In this document: positions 7,413-13,701 of the stretch, one piece after another
How the letters are laid out: every line of letters begins with the position of its first letter
Position numbering within the stretch: position 1 is the stretch's first letter
Origin: Bacillota bacterium
GTDB lineage: Bacteria > Bacillota > Clostridia > Acetivibrionales > DSM-1351
Direction: 5' to 3'
Length of the DNA: 17,312 nucleotides
Assembly (NCBI GenBank): GCA_023433945.1
Contig: JAEYTP010000031.1
Location: 1 to 17,312, forward strand
The notes under the pieces: model-generated
What the model was told of the DNA's origin: nothing
Seen by the model: only the letters and a program-made list of their open reading frames with translations
Database searches by the model: none
Program-made: the position numbers and the translations under genes

Positions 7413-7441
7413 ATTATACTACTAATGTAACTTATGGTCTA
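7413..7441 (-). promoter_or_regulatory. Predicted sigma-A promoter of the EamA/membrane-protein operon
   Basis: Read on the minus strand, TAGACC (7436-7441, 4 of 6) is followed after 17 bases by a perfect TATAAT (7413-7418). Transcription would start near 7406, about 30 bases before the strong ribosome site at 7365-7374. Confidence 0.55.
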
Positions 7442-7447
7442 TTATTA

Positions 7448-7469
7448 TAGAGCATATTATGTAGCTCTA
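7448..7469. promoter_or_regulatory. Candidate operator palindrome in the divergent control region
   Basis: TAGAGC (7448-7453) and GCTCTA (7464-7469) form an inverted repeat with a 10-base spacer (ATATTATGTA), centred 10-30 bases upstream of the EamA -35 box and about 115 bases before the XRE start. Size and geometry fit a dimeric HTH repressor site. The rest of the 293-bp intergenic region (7281-7573) shows no convincing plus-strand promoter. Confidence 0.35.
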
Positions 7470-7573
7470 AATTTTGTGCATATATAAAGGGCATGATGAG
7501 AGAACCAACTCTACGGAGCGTTTATTGTAATATGGTTTCAAGGGAGTTATGCTAGATAAGGAGGATGAGTGAG

Positions 7574-8164
7574 ATGGATTGTATGAAAGTAGGTAATCTA
7601 ATTCTAAAATTGAGAAAAGAAAGAAACTATACTCAGAAGCAAGTTGCGCAAATGCTTAATCTAAGTGATAAGACAATATCAAAATGGGAGCGAGGGCTTG
7701 GATGTCCTGATGTGAGCATTTTACCTGAACTTTCTCACCTCTTTGGCGTTAACGTTGAAAAAATATTACAGGGAGATCTATCTCCTAACATAACTGATGG
7801 AGGAAATATGAAAAAAGTTAAATTTTATGTATGCCCTGATTGCGGAAATATTGCTACCGCAACAGGAAACGGTGAGTTTACATGCTGTGGCCGAAAGCTG
7901 GTTCCACTGATTGCACAGAAAGTTTCAGAGCAGCACATGCCTAATGTAGAAGTTATAGAGGATGATTATTATATTACGTTTGATCATCCAATGACAAAAG
8001 ACCACTACTTATCGTTTGTCGCTTTTGTTAAAAGTGACAGAATGGTTTTTATAAGGCTGTACCCAGAGCAAAATGCAGCAGTGAGGTTCCCGAGAATGAT
8101 GTATGGTGAGTTGTATTTTTATTGTTCACTGCATGGCCTTATGAAGAGCAATGTTAAATGTTAA
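7574..8164 (+). CDS. XRE-family HTH domain fused to a complete desulfoferrodoxin (superoxide reductase-like) protein
   Basis: A 196-residue fusion. Residues 5-66 are an XRE helix-turn-helix (TQKQVAQMLNLSDKTISKWERG, DVSILPELSHLFGV). Residues 82-112 are a desulforedoxin-like iron centre with Cys87-x-x-Cys90 and Cys104-Cys105. Residues 117-191 are a superoxide reductase domain with the full centre II ligand set expected from the family: His121, His138, His144, Cys184 and His187, in the contexts EQHMP, DHPMTKDHY and YCSLHG. Glu119 is kept, but the Lys normally between that Glu and the first His is Gln120. AAGGAGG (7558-7564) supports the ATG at 7574; an in-frame ATG at 7565 directly abuts it. A regulator sensing superoxide, peroxide or iron through the C-terminal domain is inferred. 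It is divergent from the EamA operon. Confidence 0.88.
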   Translation: MDCMKVGNLILKLRKERNYTQKQVAQMLNLSDKTISKWERGLGCPDVSILPELSHLFGVNVEKILQGDLSPNITDGGNMKKVKFYVCPDCGNIATATGNGEFTCCGRKLVPLIAQKVSEQHMPNVEVIEDDYYITFDHPMTKDHYLSFVAFVKSDRMVFIRLYPEQNAAVRFPRMMYGELYFYCSLHGLMKSNVKC

Positions 8165-8253
8165 TTTAATTCAGTAACCAATCCTAATACATTTTCATAG
8201 AATACCTTACAATAAATAATTGTTAAAACAGTATTGTCAAGGAGTTGAGTTCT

Positions 8254-8586
8254 ATGGGAATGGACTATGCAATGGTCTGGCTTCTAGCCATCTATGGACT
8301 GTTTTGTTTCTTTGTGTCCATATTTAAGTTAATAGATAGGAAAAAGTATTACAGCGAAAAAGCAAATCTCATACTAGTGGTAAAAGACCAGGAAGATAAT
8401 ATTGAGGGTATAATTAGAGATGCAGTAAACAATAAATTTGTAAGAGGCATAGCGCTTACAGGAAGATTTACTGTGCTTGATATGGGCTCAACTGACGATA
8501 CACTAAAAATACTTAGAAAGCTAGAACAGGAGTACCCACTCTTGGATATATGTACATATGAGGAAAGAGATAAGGTGCTTAATTAA
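8254..8586 (+). CDS. Small membrane-anchored protein resembling the N-terminal half of a family 2 glycosyltransferase
   Basis: A 110-residue protein of unknown function. Residues 5-27 form one transmembrane helix, followed by basic residues (DRKK) that suggest a cytoplasmic C-terminal domain. That domain reads like the start of a GT-A fold: a hydrophobic strand then DQEDNIEGIIRDAV (45-58), and FTVLDMGSTDDTLKIL (72-87), where DMGSTDDT resembles the nucleotide-sugar-binding DxGSxDxT of GT2 enzymes. It ends after the next strand and lacks the DxD and acceptor-binding half, so glycosyltransferase activity is doubtful. The ATG at 8254 was chosen because AAGGAG (8239-8244) precedes it by 9 bases. 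It follows the HTH-desulfoferrodoxin gene by 89 bases and could share its transcript. Confidence 0.7.
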   Translation: MGMDYAMVWLLAIYGLFCFFVSIFKLIDRKKYYSEKANLILVVKDQEDNIEGIIRDAVNNKFVRGIALTGRFTVLDMGSTDDTLKILRKLEQEYPLLDICTYEERDKVLN

Positions 8587-8642
8587 TATTACAGTCTATA
8601 ATAAGACCTACCACAAAAATAATTATCGATATTTAAGTTGAG

Positions 8643-8671
8643 TTGATAATATCATGCACATTCTTTATACT
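8643..8671 (+). promoter_or_regulatory. Predicted sigma-A promoter of recD2
   Basis: TTGATA (8643-8648, 5 of 6) and TATACT (8666-8671, 5 of 6) are spaced by exactly 17 bases. The leader would be about 70 bases. An AT-rich 10-bp inverted repeat, ATTGTAATTA (8676-8685) with TAATTACAAT (8713-8722), lies at the expected start of the transcript. Confidence 0.6.
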
Positions 8672-8746
8672 ATTAATTGTAATTATTATAAGTGATTTTA
8701 CTATGGATAGATTAATTACAATACTAAAGATTGGACGTTTTATTAA

Positions 8747-11227
8747 ATGGCAAAGGTGCAATCAAAGCAGCGTTGGTCATTCGACAGCTACCCTGTGGGT
8801 GTAAAACTCTCTATTATTGGTAGATTTGATTATAAGATATTTGAAAATGCCGATAATGGGTATAAAATATATACCTTTGAAATAGAGAGAATAATAGATG
8901 AAGATGGCTTTGAACACGAAGCCGAGGATATCATCAGCATTACCGGTTACTATGAGGTAAACCAGCATAGTGCTGTTTTGCCATGTAAAATTATCGGAAC
9001 CGTAGCAGCATACAGGGGCGAAAAGCAGATGAATGCTGATATTGTGGAATATATAGAGCCTGCTACCGAAGAAGGAATAATATCTTTTTTATCCTGCGGC
9101 ATTATAAAGGGTGTGGGTGAAAAAACAGCTAGAAATATTGTCAAAGGCTATAAAACAGCGAGTGGATTTGTAGAAGGCTTCGGAAGTGATGCATTGGAGA
9201 TAATAAAAAACGCTCCATTAGAACTTGTACGAATAAGAGGAATATCTGCAGATAAAGCTAGAGCAATTCACGATAGCTATATGGAAAACATGGAATATCA
9301 GAATGTAATGATATTTTTCCAAAAGTTTGGGGTATCTTCTGCTAAAGCCATGAAAATCTATAACGCATATAAAGGTACTGCAATAGCCATTGCGCAGGAA
9401 AATCCATATATGTTCACAGCAATAAAGGGGTTTGGCTTTCGCACATGTGATGATATTGCAAAAAAACTTGGCATAGACCCACATTCACCATTCAGACTTG
9501 AAGCCGCACTTAAAAGCATGTTGGAGTATTCTGAAAACGACGGTCATTGCTACCTTATGAAGGATAAACTATTTGAGCTCACAGCAAAGGCAATAAGTGA
9601 TGAGAAGGATACTATTCATCCAACTGAACTTGAAGAAGCATACAAAAGGCAATTATCATTGGGTAATCTTATTAACATAGGATATACTGAGGGCGAAAAT
9701 AGGCACGAAGCGGTATATACCCGTGAAATGTACAGGATGGAGATGGAAACCGCCATTGCAATAAAAGGCATTGCCAATACTCGTTCTAATAAGGTTGCAC
9801 AGGATGTTGATTTGTTAATAGAAAAGTTTGAAACCAGCAGGGGCTTTAAGCTTGAGGAAATGCAAAAGCAGGCGGTCAGGGCTGTTTTTGACACAAACCT
9901 AATGATACTGACAGGTTCAGCCGGAAGCGGGAAAACAACCACTGTAGAATGTATGATTTATGTACTGAAAAAATACTTTGAGCTACAGGACGAAATGGAT
10001 TTTATGCTTGCAGCGCCCACCGGAAAAGCTGCAAAAAGGCTCACTGAAATAACAGGCTTTGAAGCAATGACTATTCATAGATTATTGCAGTTTTCGTATG
10101 AGAATAAGGGTTTTTTTTATAGACAGGGCAATGAACTCCCTTATGATTTGATTGTAATTGATGAGAGCTCTATGCTCAGTATAGATTTGGCACATGCCCT
10201 ATTTACAGCAATATCACCGGGTACTACGGTGGTCCTCATCGGGGATACTCAGCAATTACCTTCCGTGGGCGCCGGCAATGTACTAGAGGATATGATAAAG
10301 AGTGAACGTATCAAAGTGGTAGAACTCAATGTTATAAAAAGGCAGGCGGATGGTTCAGGTATTATTTCAAATGCAAACAGGATAATTAACGGAGAAATTC
10401 CTGAAAGCATAAACAACAATAAGGACTTTTTTATTATAGAAGAAGAGGACAAGAATAGGGTTATCAAGCGCTCGCTAGAAGCTCTTGATAGACTTATGAC
10501 CGGATATGGCTTTACAATTGATGAGGTACAGTTAATTTGCCCGCAAAAAACCTCTGAAATAGGAACATATGAAATGAACAAGGCAATCCAGGATATGCTT
10601 AATCCTCATAACCCTGAAGTAGCCGAAATAAAGCGAGGAAACAGTATTTTCCGAGTGGGGGATAAGGTTATTCATCTGAGCAACAATTATGAATCCGCAC
10701 ACTATCAACGTGATGAAAAAAGCGGGATATACGTTGCGGATGAAAATACTGGTGTATTTAATGGAGACATTGGAAGAATAATCGAGATAGGTAAGATTAA
10801 TAGCTATTCTAACGGAATGTCTACGGGTAATGCATCCACAAAAGATAAGGATATGGAAGATGATGAGGATGCTATCTCAAATGAAACAAGCGGGGGAGAG
10901 GTTTTAAGCACAACAGGCTCTGACGAAAAGAGTATAGCGGTACAGTATGATGACTTTATTATACTCTACAAACCCAATGAGCTTGAAGAGATTGATCTTG
11001 CATACAGTCTCACTGTTCACAAGATGCAGGGCTCTCAATGTGAAGCTGCTATCATTCTATGCCATATGAGAAATTATATAATGTTGAATCGAAATTTAGG
11101 CTATACAGCTGTTACCCGTGCTAAGAAAATGGCATGCATTATTGGGCAGAAAAGGGCTGTAAAACATATGGTGTCCAATGTGAAAATAAATGAAAGAAAT
11201 ACTATGTTATGTGACTTATTGAAATGA
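8747..11227 (+). CDS. recD2: RecD2-type ATP-dependent 5'-3' DNA helicase (RecD/TraA family)
   Basis: An 826-residue SF1B helicase of the RecD2 type, found in bacteria without RecBC partners and linked to DNA repair and replication-fork integrity. The N-terminal half has the family OB-like domain followed by helix-hairpin-helix repeats (GIIKGVGEKTARNIV, RIRGISADKARAI, IKGFGFRTCDDIAKKLG). Walker A is GSAGSGKTT with Lys396, and Walker B is VIDESS with Asp472-Glu473. GDTQQLPSVGAG follows, and VHKMQGS (757-763) and VTRAKK close the ATPase. Odd: residues 686-728 are a Ser/Thr/Asp/Glu-rich insert between the late beta-barrel and the VHKMQGS motif, making it longer than most relatives (about 740). 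The start is weakly supported: TAA directly abuts the ATG, and only GGA at 8733-8735 resembles a ribosome site. Confidence 0.94.
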   Translation: MAKVQSKQRWSFDSYPVGVKLSIIGRFDYKIFENADNGYKIYTFEIERIIDEDGFEHEAEDIISITGYYEVNQHSAVLPCKIIGTVAAYRGEKQMNADIVEYIEPATEEGIISFLSCGIIKGVGEKTARNIVKGYKTASGFVEGFGSDALEIIKNAPLELVRIRGISADKARAIHDSYMENMEYQNVMIFFQKFGVSSAKAMKIYNAYKGTAIAIAQENPYMFTAIKGFGFRTCDDIAKKLGIDPHSPFRLEAALKSMLEYSENDGHCYLMKDKLFELTAKAISDEKDTIHPTELEEAYKRQLSLGNLINIGYTEGENRHEAVYTREMYRMEMETAIAIKGIANTRSNKVAQDVDLLIEKFETSRGFKLEEMQKQAVRAVFDTNLMILTGSAGSGKTTTVECMIYVLKKYFELQDEMDFMLAAPTGKAAKRLTEITGFEAMTIHRLLQFSYENKGFFYRQGNELPYDLIVIDESSMLSIDLAHALFTAISPGTTVVLIGDTQQLPSVGAGNVLEDMIKSERIKVVELNVIKRQADGSGIISNANRIINGEIPESINNNKDFFIIEEEDKNRVIKRSLEALDRLMTGYGFTIDEVQLICPQKTSEIGTYEMNKAIQDMLNPHNPEVAEIKRGNSIFRVGDKVIHLSNNYESAHYQRDEKSGIYVADENTGVFNGDIGRIIEIGKINSYSNGMSTGNASTKDKDMEDDEDAISNETSGGEVLSTTGSDEKSIAVQYDDFIILYKPNELEEIDLAYSLTVHKMQGSQCEAAIILCHMRNYIMLNRNLGYTAVTRAKKMACIIGQKRAVKHMVSNVKINERNTMLCDLLK

Positions 11228-11252
11228 TTGAAAAAGTGGTATACAATGAAAG

Positions 11253-11286
11253 CAATTAGTTACAATTAGTTACAAGTAACTACAAT
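11253..11286 (+). repeat. 10-bp tandem repeat with a perfect palindrome upstream of comF
   Basis: CAATTAGTTA occurs twice in tandem (11253-11262 and 11263-11272), followed by CAAGTAACTA (11273-11282) and a fourth partial CAAT. Within it TAGTTAC-AA-GTAACTA (11267-11282) is a perfect 7-bp-arm palindrome. It fills most of the 67-base gap between recD2 and comF. One repeat per helical turn could present protein sites on one DNA face. Confidence 0.5.
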
Positions 11287-11294
11287 AAACAGAG

Positions 11295-11972
11295 GTGGGT
11301 GATTTTATCGGCCTGCTGGAGCTTATTTTTCCTACAAGGTGCATTATTTGCAGACAGGTTCTTTACGGTAATGCGCCCATACATATTTGTAGTAAATGCA
11401 TCAATGAGATTGAGTTCTATAATAAAGACATTGTTCCACTATCACTTGGAGGTGGGATTAAATCGTATTGTGACGGAGTAGTGTGTGTAGGAAAATACCG
11501 TCATTCATTAAAAAAGGCACTCAGAGATTATAAGTTTAACGAGAGACCGTCGTTTTACAGAGCATTTGGGGAGCTTATAGCAGATAAAATCAACAGGTCA
11601 CTAAGGCAGTATCCACTGGATGTTATTGTACCTGTACCAATGAGTAGAAAACGTAAAGTTCAAAGGGGATATAACCAAGCAGAGTTAATCGCTTTGAAGG
11701 CTTCAAAAATTTTATCAATTCCTATAAACACAAGGGCTATAGTTAAGGTTAAAGACACTCATATACAGAGCTCGTTGAAAAGGCAGGAAAGGTTGACTAA
11801 CTTGAATGACGCTTTTGAAGTTTTAGGTTCATGCTCTTATGCGGGTAAAACAATCTTACTAGTTGATGACATAATTACGACAGGAAGCACCCTGAATGAA
11901 TGTTCAAAAGCGTTGAAGCAGGCTGGTGCAAAGTATGTATTTGGGGCAGTAATAGCAACTACTAGAGAGTAG
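11295..11972 (+). CDS. comF: ComF family protein (zinc-finger plus phosphoribosyltransferase fold)
   Basis: A 225-residue ComF-family protein. Four cysteines (Cys16, 19, 32, 35) form the N-terminal zinc site. The C-terminal half is a phosphoribosyltransferase fold with PVPMSRKRKVQRGYNQAE (113-130) and the PRPP-binding ILLVDDIITTGSTL (187-200). In naturally competent Firmicutes ComF acts in the cytoplasm after DNA uptake; relatives occur widely in species not known to be competent. The start is uncertain: GTG at 11295 is the only normal start codon after an in-frame TAA at 11286, and its nearest purine-rich site AGAGG (11291-11295) overlaps it. ComF and the next gene yvyF usually precede the flgM operon in Firmicutes, as here. 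Confidence 0.93.
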   Translation: MGDFIGLLELIFPTRCIICRQVLYGNAPIHICSKCINEIEFYNKDIVPLSLGGGIKSYCDGVVCVGKYRHSLKKALRDYKFNERPSFYRAFGELIADKINRSLRQYPLDVIVPVPMSRKRKVQRGYNQAELIALKASKILSIPINTRAIVKVKDTHIQSSLKRQERLTNLNDAFEVLGSCSYAGKTILLVDDIITTGSTLNECSKALKQAGAKYVFGAVIATTRE

Positions 11973-12089
11973 ATCAAAAAGAAAAATAGCTACTAAAAGC
12001 AGAGCCAAGAATTTAGTCACTAAAAATTAATGAATAAGGATAGAAATTAACAACAAACATTGTTATATAAATATGAGGAGGAGATCATT

Positions 12090-12509
12090 ATGCCAGATGT
12101 AAGAAATTGCAGACGATGCGGTAGAATGTATAACTATATTGGGGGACAGCCAATTTGCCCTGAGTGTAAAAAAGCTGACGAGGAAATCTTCAAGAAGGTT
12201 AAAGAATACCTATATGACAATCCTGGAGCTACTTTATCGCAAGTAGCAACCACTCTGGAAGTTTCGGTCGAGAAGATTAAGATGTTTTTGCGTGAAGGCC
12301 GTTTAGAAATAACGGATGGTGTTAACATTATTCTAGAATGTGAGCGCTGCGGGAAGTCAATTAATACTGGCCGTTACTGCGATATGTGCCAGCATGAAAT
12401 TACTACAGACTTAAGGCAAAGTATTGCGCCTACAATGCAATCACAAAAGAATGAACAGGCCTTAGAGAGACAGAAAACAAGTGGCATGAGGTATCTAAAT
12501 AAGAACTAA
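12090..12509 (+). CDS. yvyF: Flagellar operon protein YvyF (TIGR03826-type), zinc-ribbon protein
   Basis: A 139-residue cytoplasmic protein. Cys7, Cys10, Cys23 and Cys26 form an N-terminal zinc ribbon (NCRRCGRMY, ICPEC). A winged-helix or MerR-like segment follows (TLSQVATTLEVSVEKIKMFLREGRLEI, 48-74). A second cysteine set, Cys84, Cys87, Cys97 and Cys100, gives another zinc ribbon. The tail is charged and low in structure. The ATG at 12090 follows GAGGAGGAG (12075-12083); a TTG at 12060 in the same frame is not needed. The family sits between comF and flgM in Bacillus and clostridia and is thought to influence flagellar gene expression, but its biochemistry is poorly known. Confidence 0.9.
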   Translation: MPDVRNCRRCGRMYNYIGGQPICPECKKADEEIFKKVKEYLYDNPGATLSQVATTLEVSVEKIKMFLREGRLEITDGVNIILECERCGKSINTGRYCDMCQHEITTDLRQSIAPTMQSQKNEQALERQKTSGMRYLNKN

Positions 12510-12533
12510 AAGCACCAAAGGATATACAAATTT

Positions 12534-12689
12534 AAGCTGTTGCCTTGCTGAGAAATGAATCGACCCCAAACAATTAGACCTAAAATGATATGTACCCCCT
12601 TTACTGGTTTTGTCCAGTAAAGGGGGTACATATCACTAAAATCTAACGATTGGAGGCCGGTTCAAAAATTTGCAGGCAACAGCTTTTTT
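12534..12689 (+). repeat. About 150-bp nested imperfect palindrome followed by a T-run, between yvyF and flgM
   Basis: The stretch folds back on itself. The centre is a perfect 22-bp stem (12586-12607 with 12614-12635) around loop TTTTGT. Outside it lie a TTAGA/TCTAA and CCAA/TTGG segment, then TGAATCGACCCC against a 9-of-12 matching partner (12556-12567 with 12656-12663 region). The outermost stem is AAGCTGTTGCC (12534-12544) with GGCAACAGCTT (12675-12685), running into six Ts (12684-12689). Arms are 74 and 72 bases. The outer stem plus T-run looks like a terminator for yvyF; the inner part may be an insertion into its loop. No open reading frame lies inside. Confidence 0.8.
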
Positions 12690-12740
12690 GGTTCACACTA
12701 ACTTTTGTATATGGAAATTTATCCAAAATATTTTTAACAC

Positions 12741-12767
12741 TAAATTATTACTTAAAAGTGTCGATAA
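12741..12767 (+). promoter_or_regulatory. Sigma-D (sigma-28, FliA-type) promoter of the flgM operon
   Basis: TAAA (12741-12744), a 15-base spacer, and GTCGATAA (12760-12767) match the flagellar sigma factor consensus TAAA-N15-GCCGATAA with one change. The expected start near 12775 gives a leader of about 75 bases to flgM. Sigma-D control of flgM is known in Bacillus and fits the negative-feedback role of its product. Confidence 0.78.
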
Positions 12768-12851
12768 ATAATATAACGGAGAAACACTTATAATGATTTT
12801 ATAGATAGGTATTTTAGAATTAAATAGAAAGAGTGAAAGAGAGTGGTTTTT

Positions 12852-13139
12852 ATGAAGATTTGGGGAGACTCGTTTAGTATTTCTAAGATTTATGACAAGC
12901 AAAAAAATCTTGGAAGGGTAGAGAATACAAAAGCGATAGCATCAAAAAAGGATGTTGTTTCAATTTCAACTAACGCAAAAGACTTCACTACTGTATCAAA
13001 GGCTCTAAGAGAGGTGCCTGAGATTAGACAGGAAAAGGTAAATGAGTTGTCCACACTTTACAACTCAGGTAGCTATGATGTAACTGGCCAGCAGATAGTT
13101 GAGAAGTTAGGGAAGGCACTAATAGACAAAAAAGCTTAA
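12852..13139 (+). CDS. flgM: FlgM, anti-sigma-28 factor
   Basis: A 95-residue FlgM, the anti-sigma factor that holds the flagellar sigma factor inactive until the hook is complete and FlgM is exported. The N-terminal half is polar and probably unfolded. The C-terminal sigma-binding part reads RQEKVNELSTLYNSGSYDVTGQQIVEKL, close to the family pattern. The ATG at 12852 gives the typical MKI start and has AGAGAGTGG (12838-12846) upstream; a GTG at 12843 would add only three residues. It is the first gene after the sigma-D promoter, with flgN 17 bases downstream, so its synthesis depends on the factor it inhibits. Confidence 0.93.
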   Translation: MKIWGDSFSISKIYDKQKNLGRVENTKAIASKKDVVSISTNAKDFTTVSKALREVPEIRQEKVNELSTLYNSGSYDVTGQQIVEKLGKALIDKKA

Positions 13140-13156
13140 GAATTTGGGGGTAAACA

Positions 13157-13657
13157 ATGGATTCCAGCTTGATAAAACAGCTTACTCAAGTTTTAAATCA
13201 GGAAAATGAAATATATGATACACTTGCAAAGCTATCCAACAACAAGACACAGGTTATTGTTGAAGGTAAGGTTCAAGATTTGGATAGCATTGTAAAGATA
13301 GAACAATCGCTGGTGCTTAAAATCTCTAAGCTTGAGCAGCAAAGGGAAGAGGTTGTTGAGATTATGTGTAATCAATTAGGAATTAAGCCCGAAGAGATTA
13401 CCATATCTGAAATACTGAAGCTTGCAGCTAATGATGAAGGCAAGGAACTTAAAAATTGTCAAGATAACCTGAGAGCAACGCTTAATGGATTAAAGGAAAA
13501 GAATGAACTAAACTCTAAGCTTTTAAAAAATTCATTGGATTACATTGATTTTTCTCTTAATATGATGACCAGCATAGGTACTATAAACAATAATTATGAA
13601 AGTACTGGTGGGTCAGGAGATTCAAAGAAGAGAAGTATTTTTGATATAAAGTTGTAA
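13157..13657 (+). CDS. flgN: FlgN family flagellar export chaperone
   Basis: A 166-residue, mostly helical protein with two long amphipathic coiled-coil stretches (about residues 3-70 and 95-142). It closes with a disordered Gly/Ser/Lys segment and the family-typical SIFDIKL end. FlgN binds the hook-filament junction proteins FlgK and FlgL in the cytoplasm and delivers them to the flagellar type III export apparatus. GGGGG (13146-13150) provides a ribosome site 6 bases before the ATG. Its place directly before two flgK genes fits its clients. It is assigned from position and pattern, since FlgN proteins are weakly conserved. Confidence 0.9.
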   Translation: MDSSLIKQLTQVLNQENEIYDTLAKLSNNKTQVIVEGKVQDLDSIVKIEQSLVLKISKLEQQREEVVEIMCNQLGIKPEEITISEILKLAANDEGKELKNCQDNLRATLNGLKEKNELNSKLLKNSLDYIDFSLNMMTSIGTINNNYESTGGSGDSKKRSIFDIKL

Positions 13658-13701
13658 CAAATCTGTCCAGACAGGGCGCTTTTATTTTTGGGGGAATTTT
13701 T

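Noticed and set aside
7525..7553. TTGTAA-17-TATGCT as a promoter for the HTH-desulfoferrodoxin gene.
   Set aside because: Both boxes match only 4 of 6, and the start point near 7560 would remove the AAGGAGG ribosome site.
7493..7555. A 20-codon plus-strand frame (MMREPTLRSV...) ending just before the ribosome site of the HTH-desulfoferrodoxin gene.
   Set aside because: AAAGGG sits very close to its ATG, no promoter is evident, and nothing recognisable is encoded. Too little support to call it a gene.
11299..11481. An overlapping plus-strand frame of 60 codons starting GTG at 11299, shifted by one relative to comF.
   Set aside because: It lies wholly inside comF, encodes no known pattern, and conflicts with the conserved zinc-finger and phosphoribosyltransferase motifs of the comF frame.
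12561..12655. IS3-family insertion sequence remnant.
   Set aside because: The resemblance to IS3-type ends is limited to short motifs, and there is no transposase fragment or direct target duplication (flanks TGATA/TATCA are inverted, part of the palindrome). Kept as an untyped palindrome only.
13664..13690. A hairpin terminator between flgN and flgK (CTGTC...GACAG followed by TTTTATTTTT).
   Set aside because: The arms leave only a two-base loop and the T-run is several bases away. The operon context argues for read-through.
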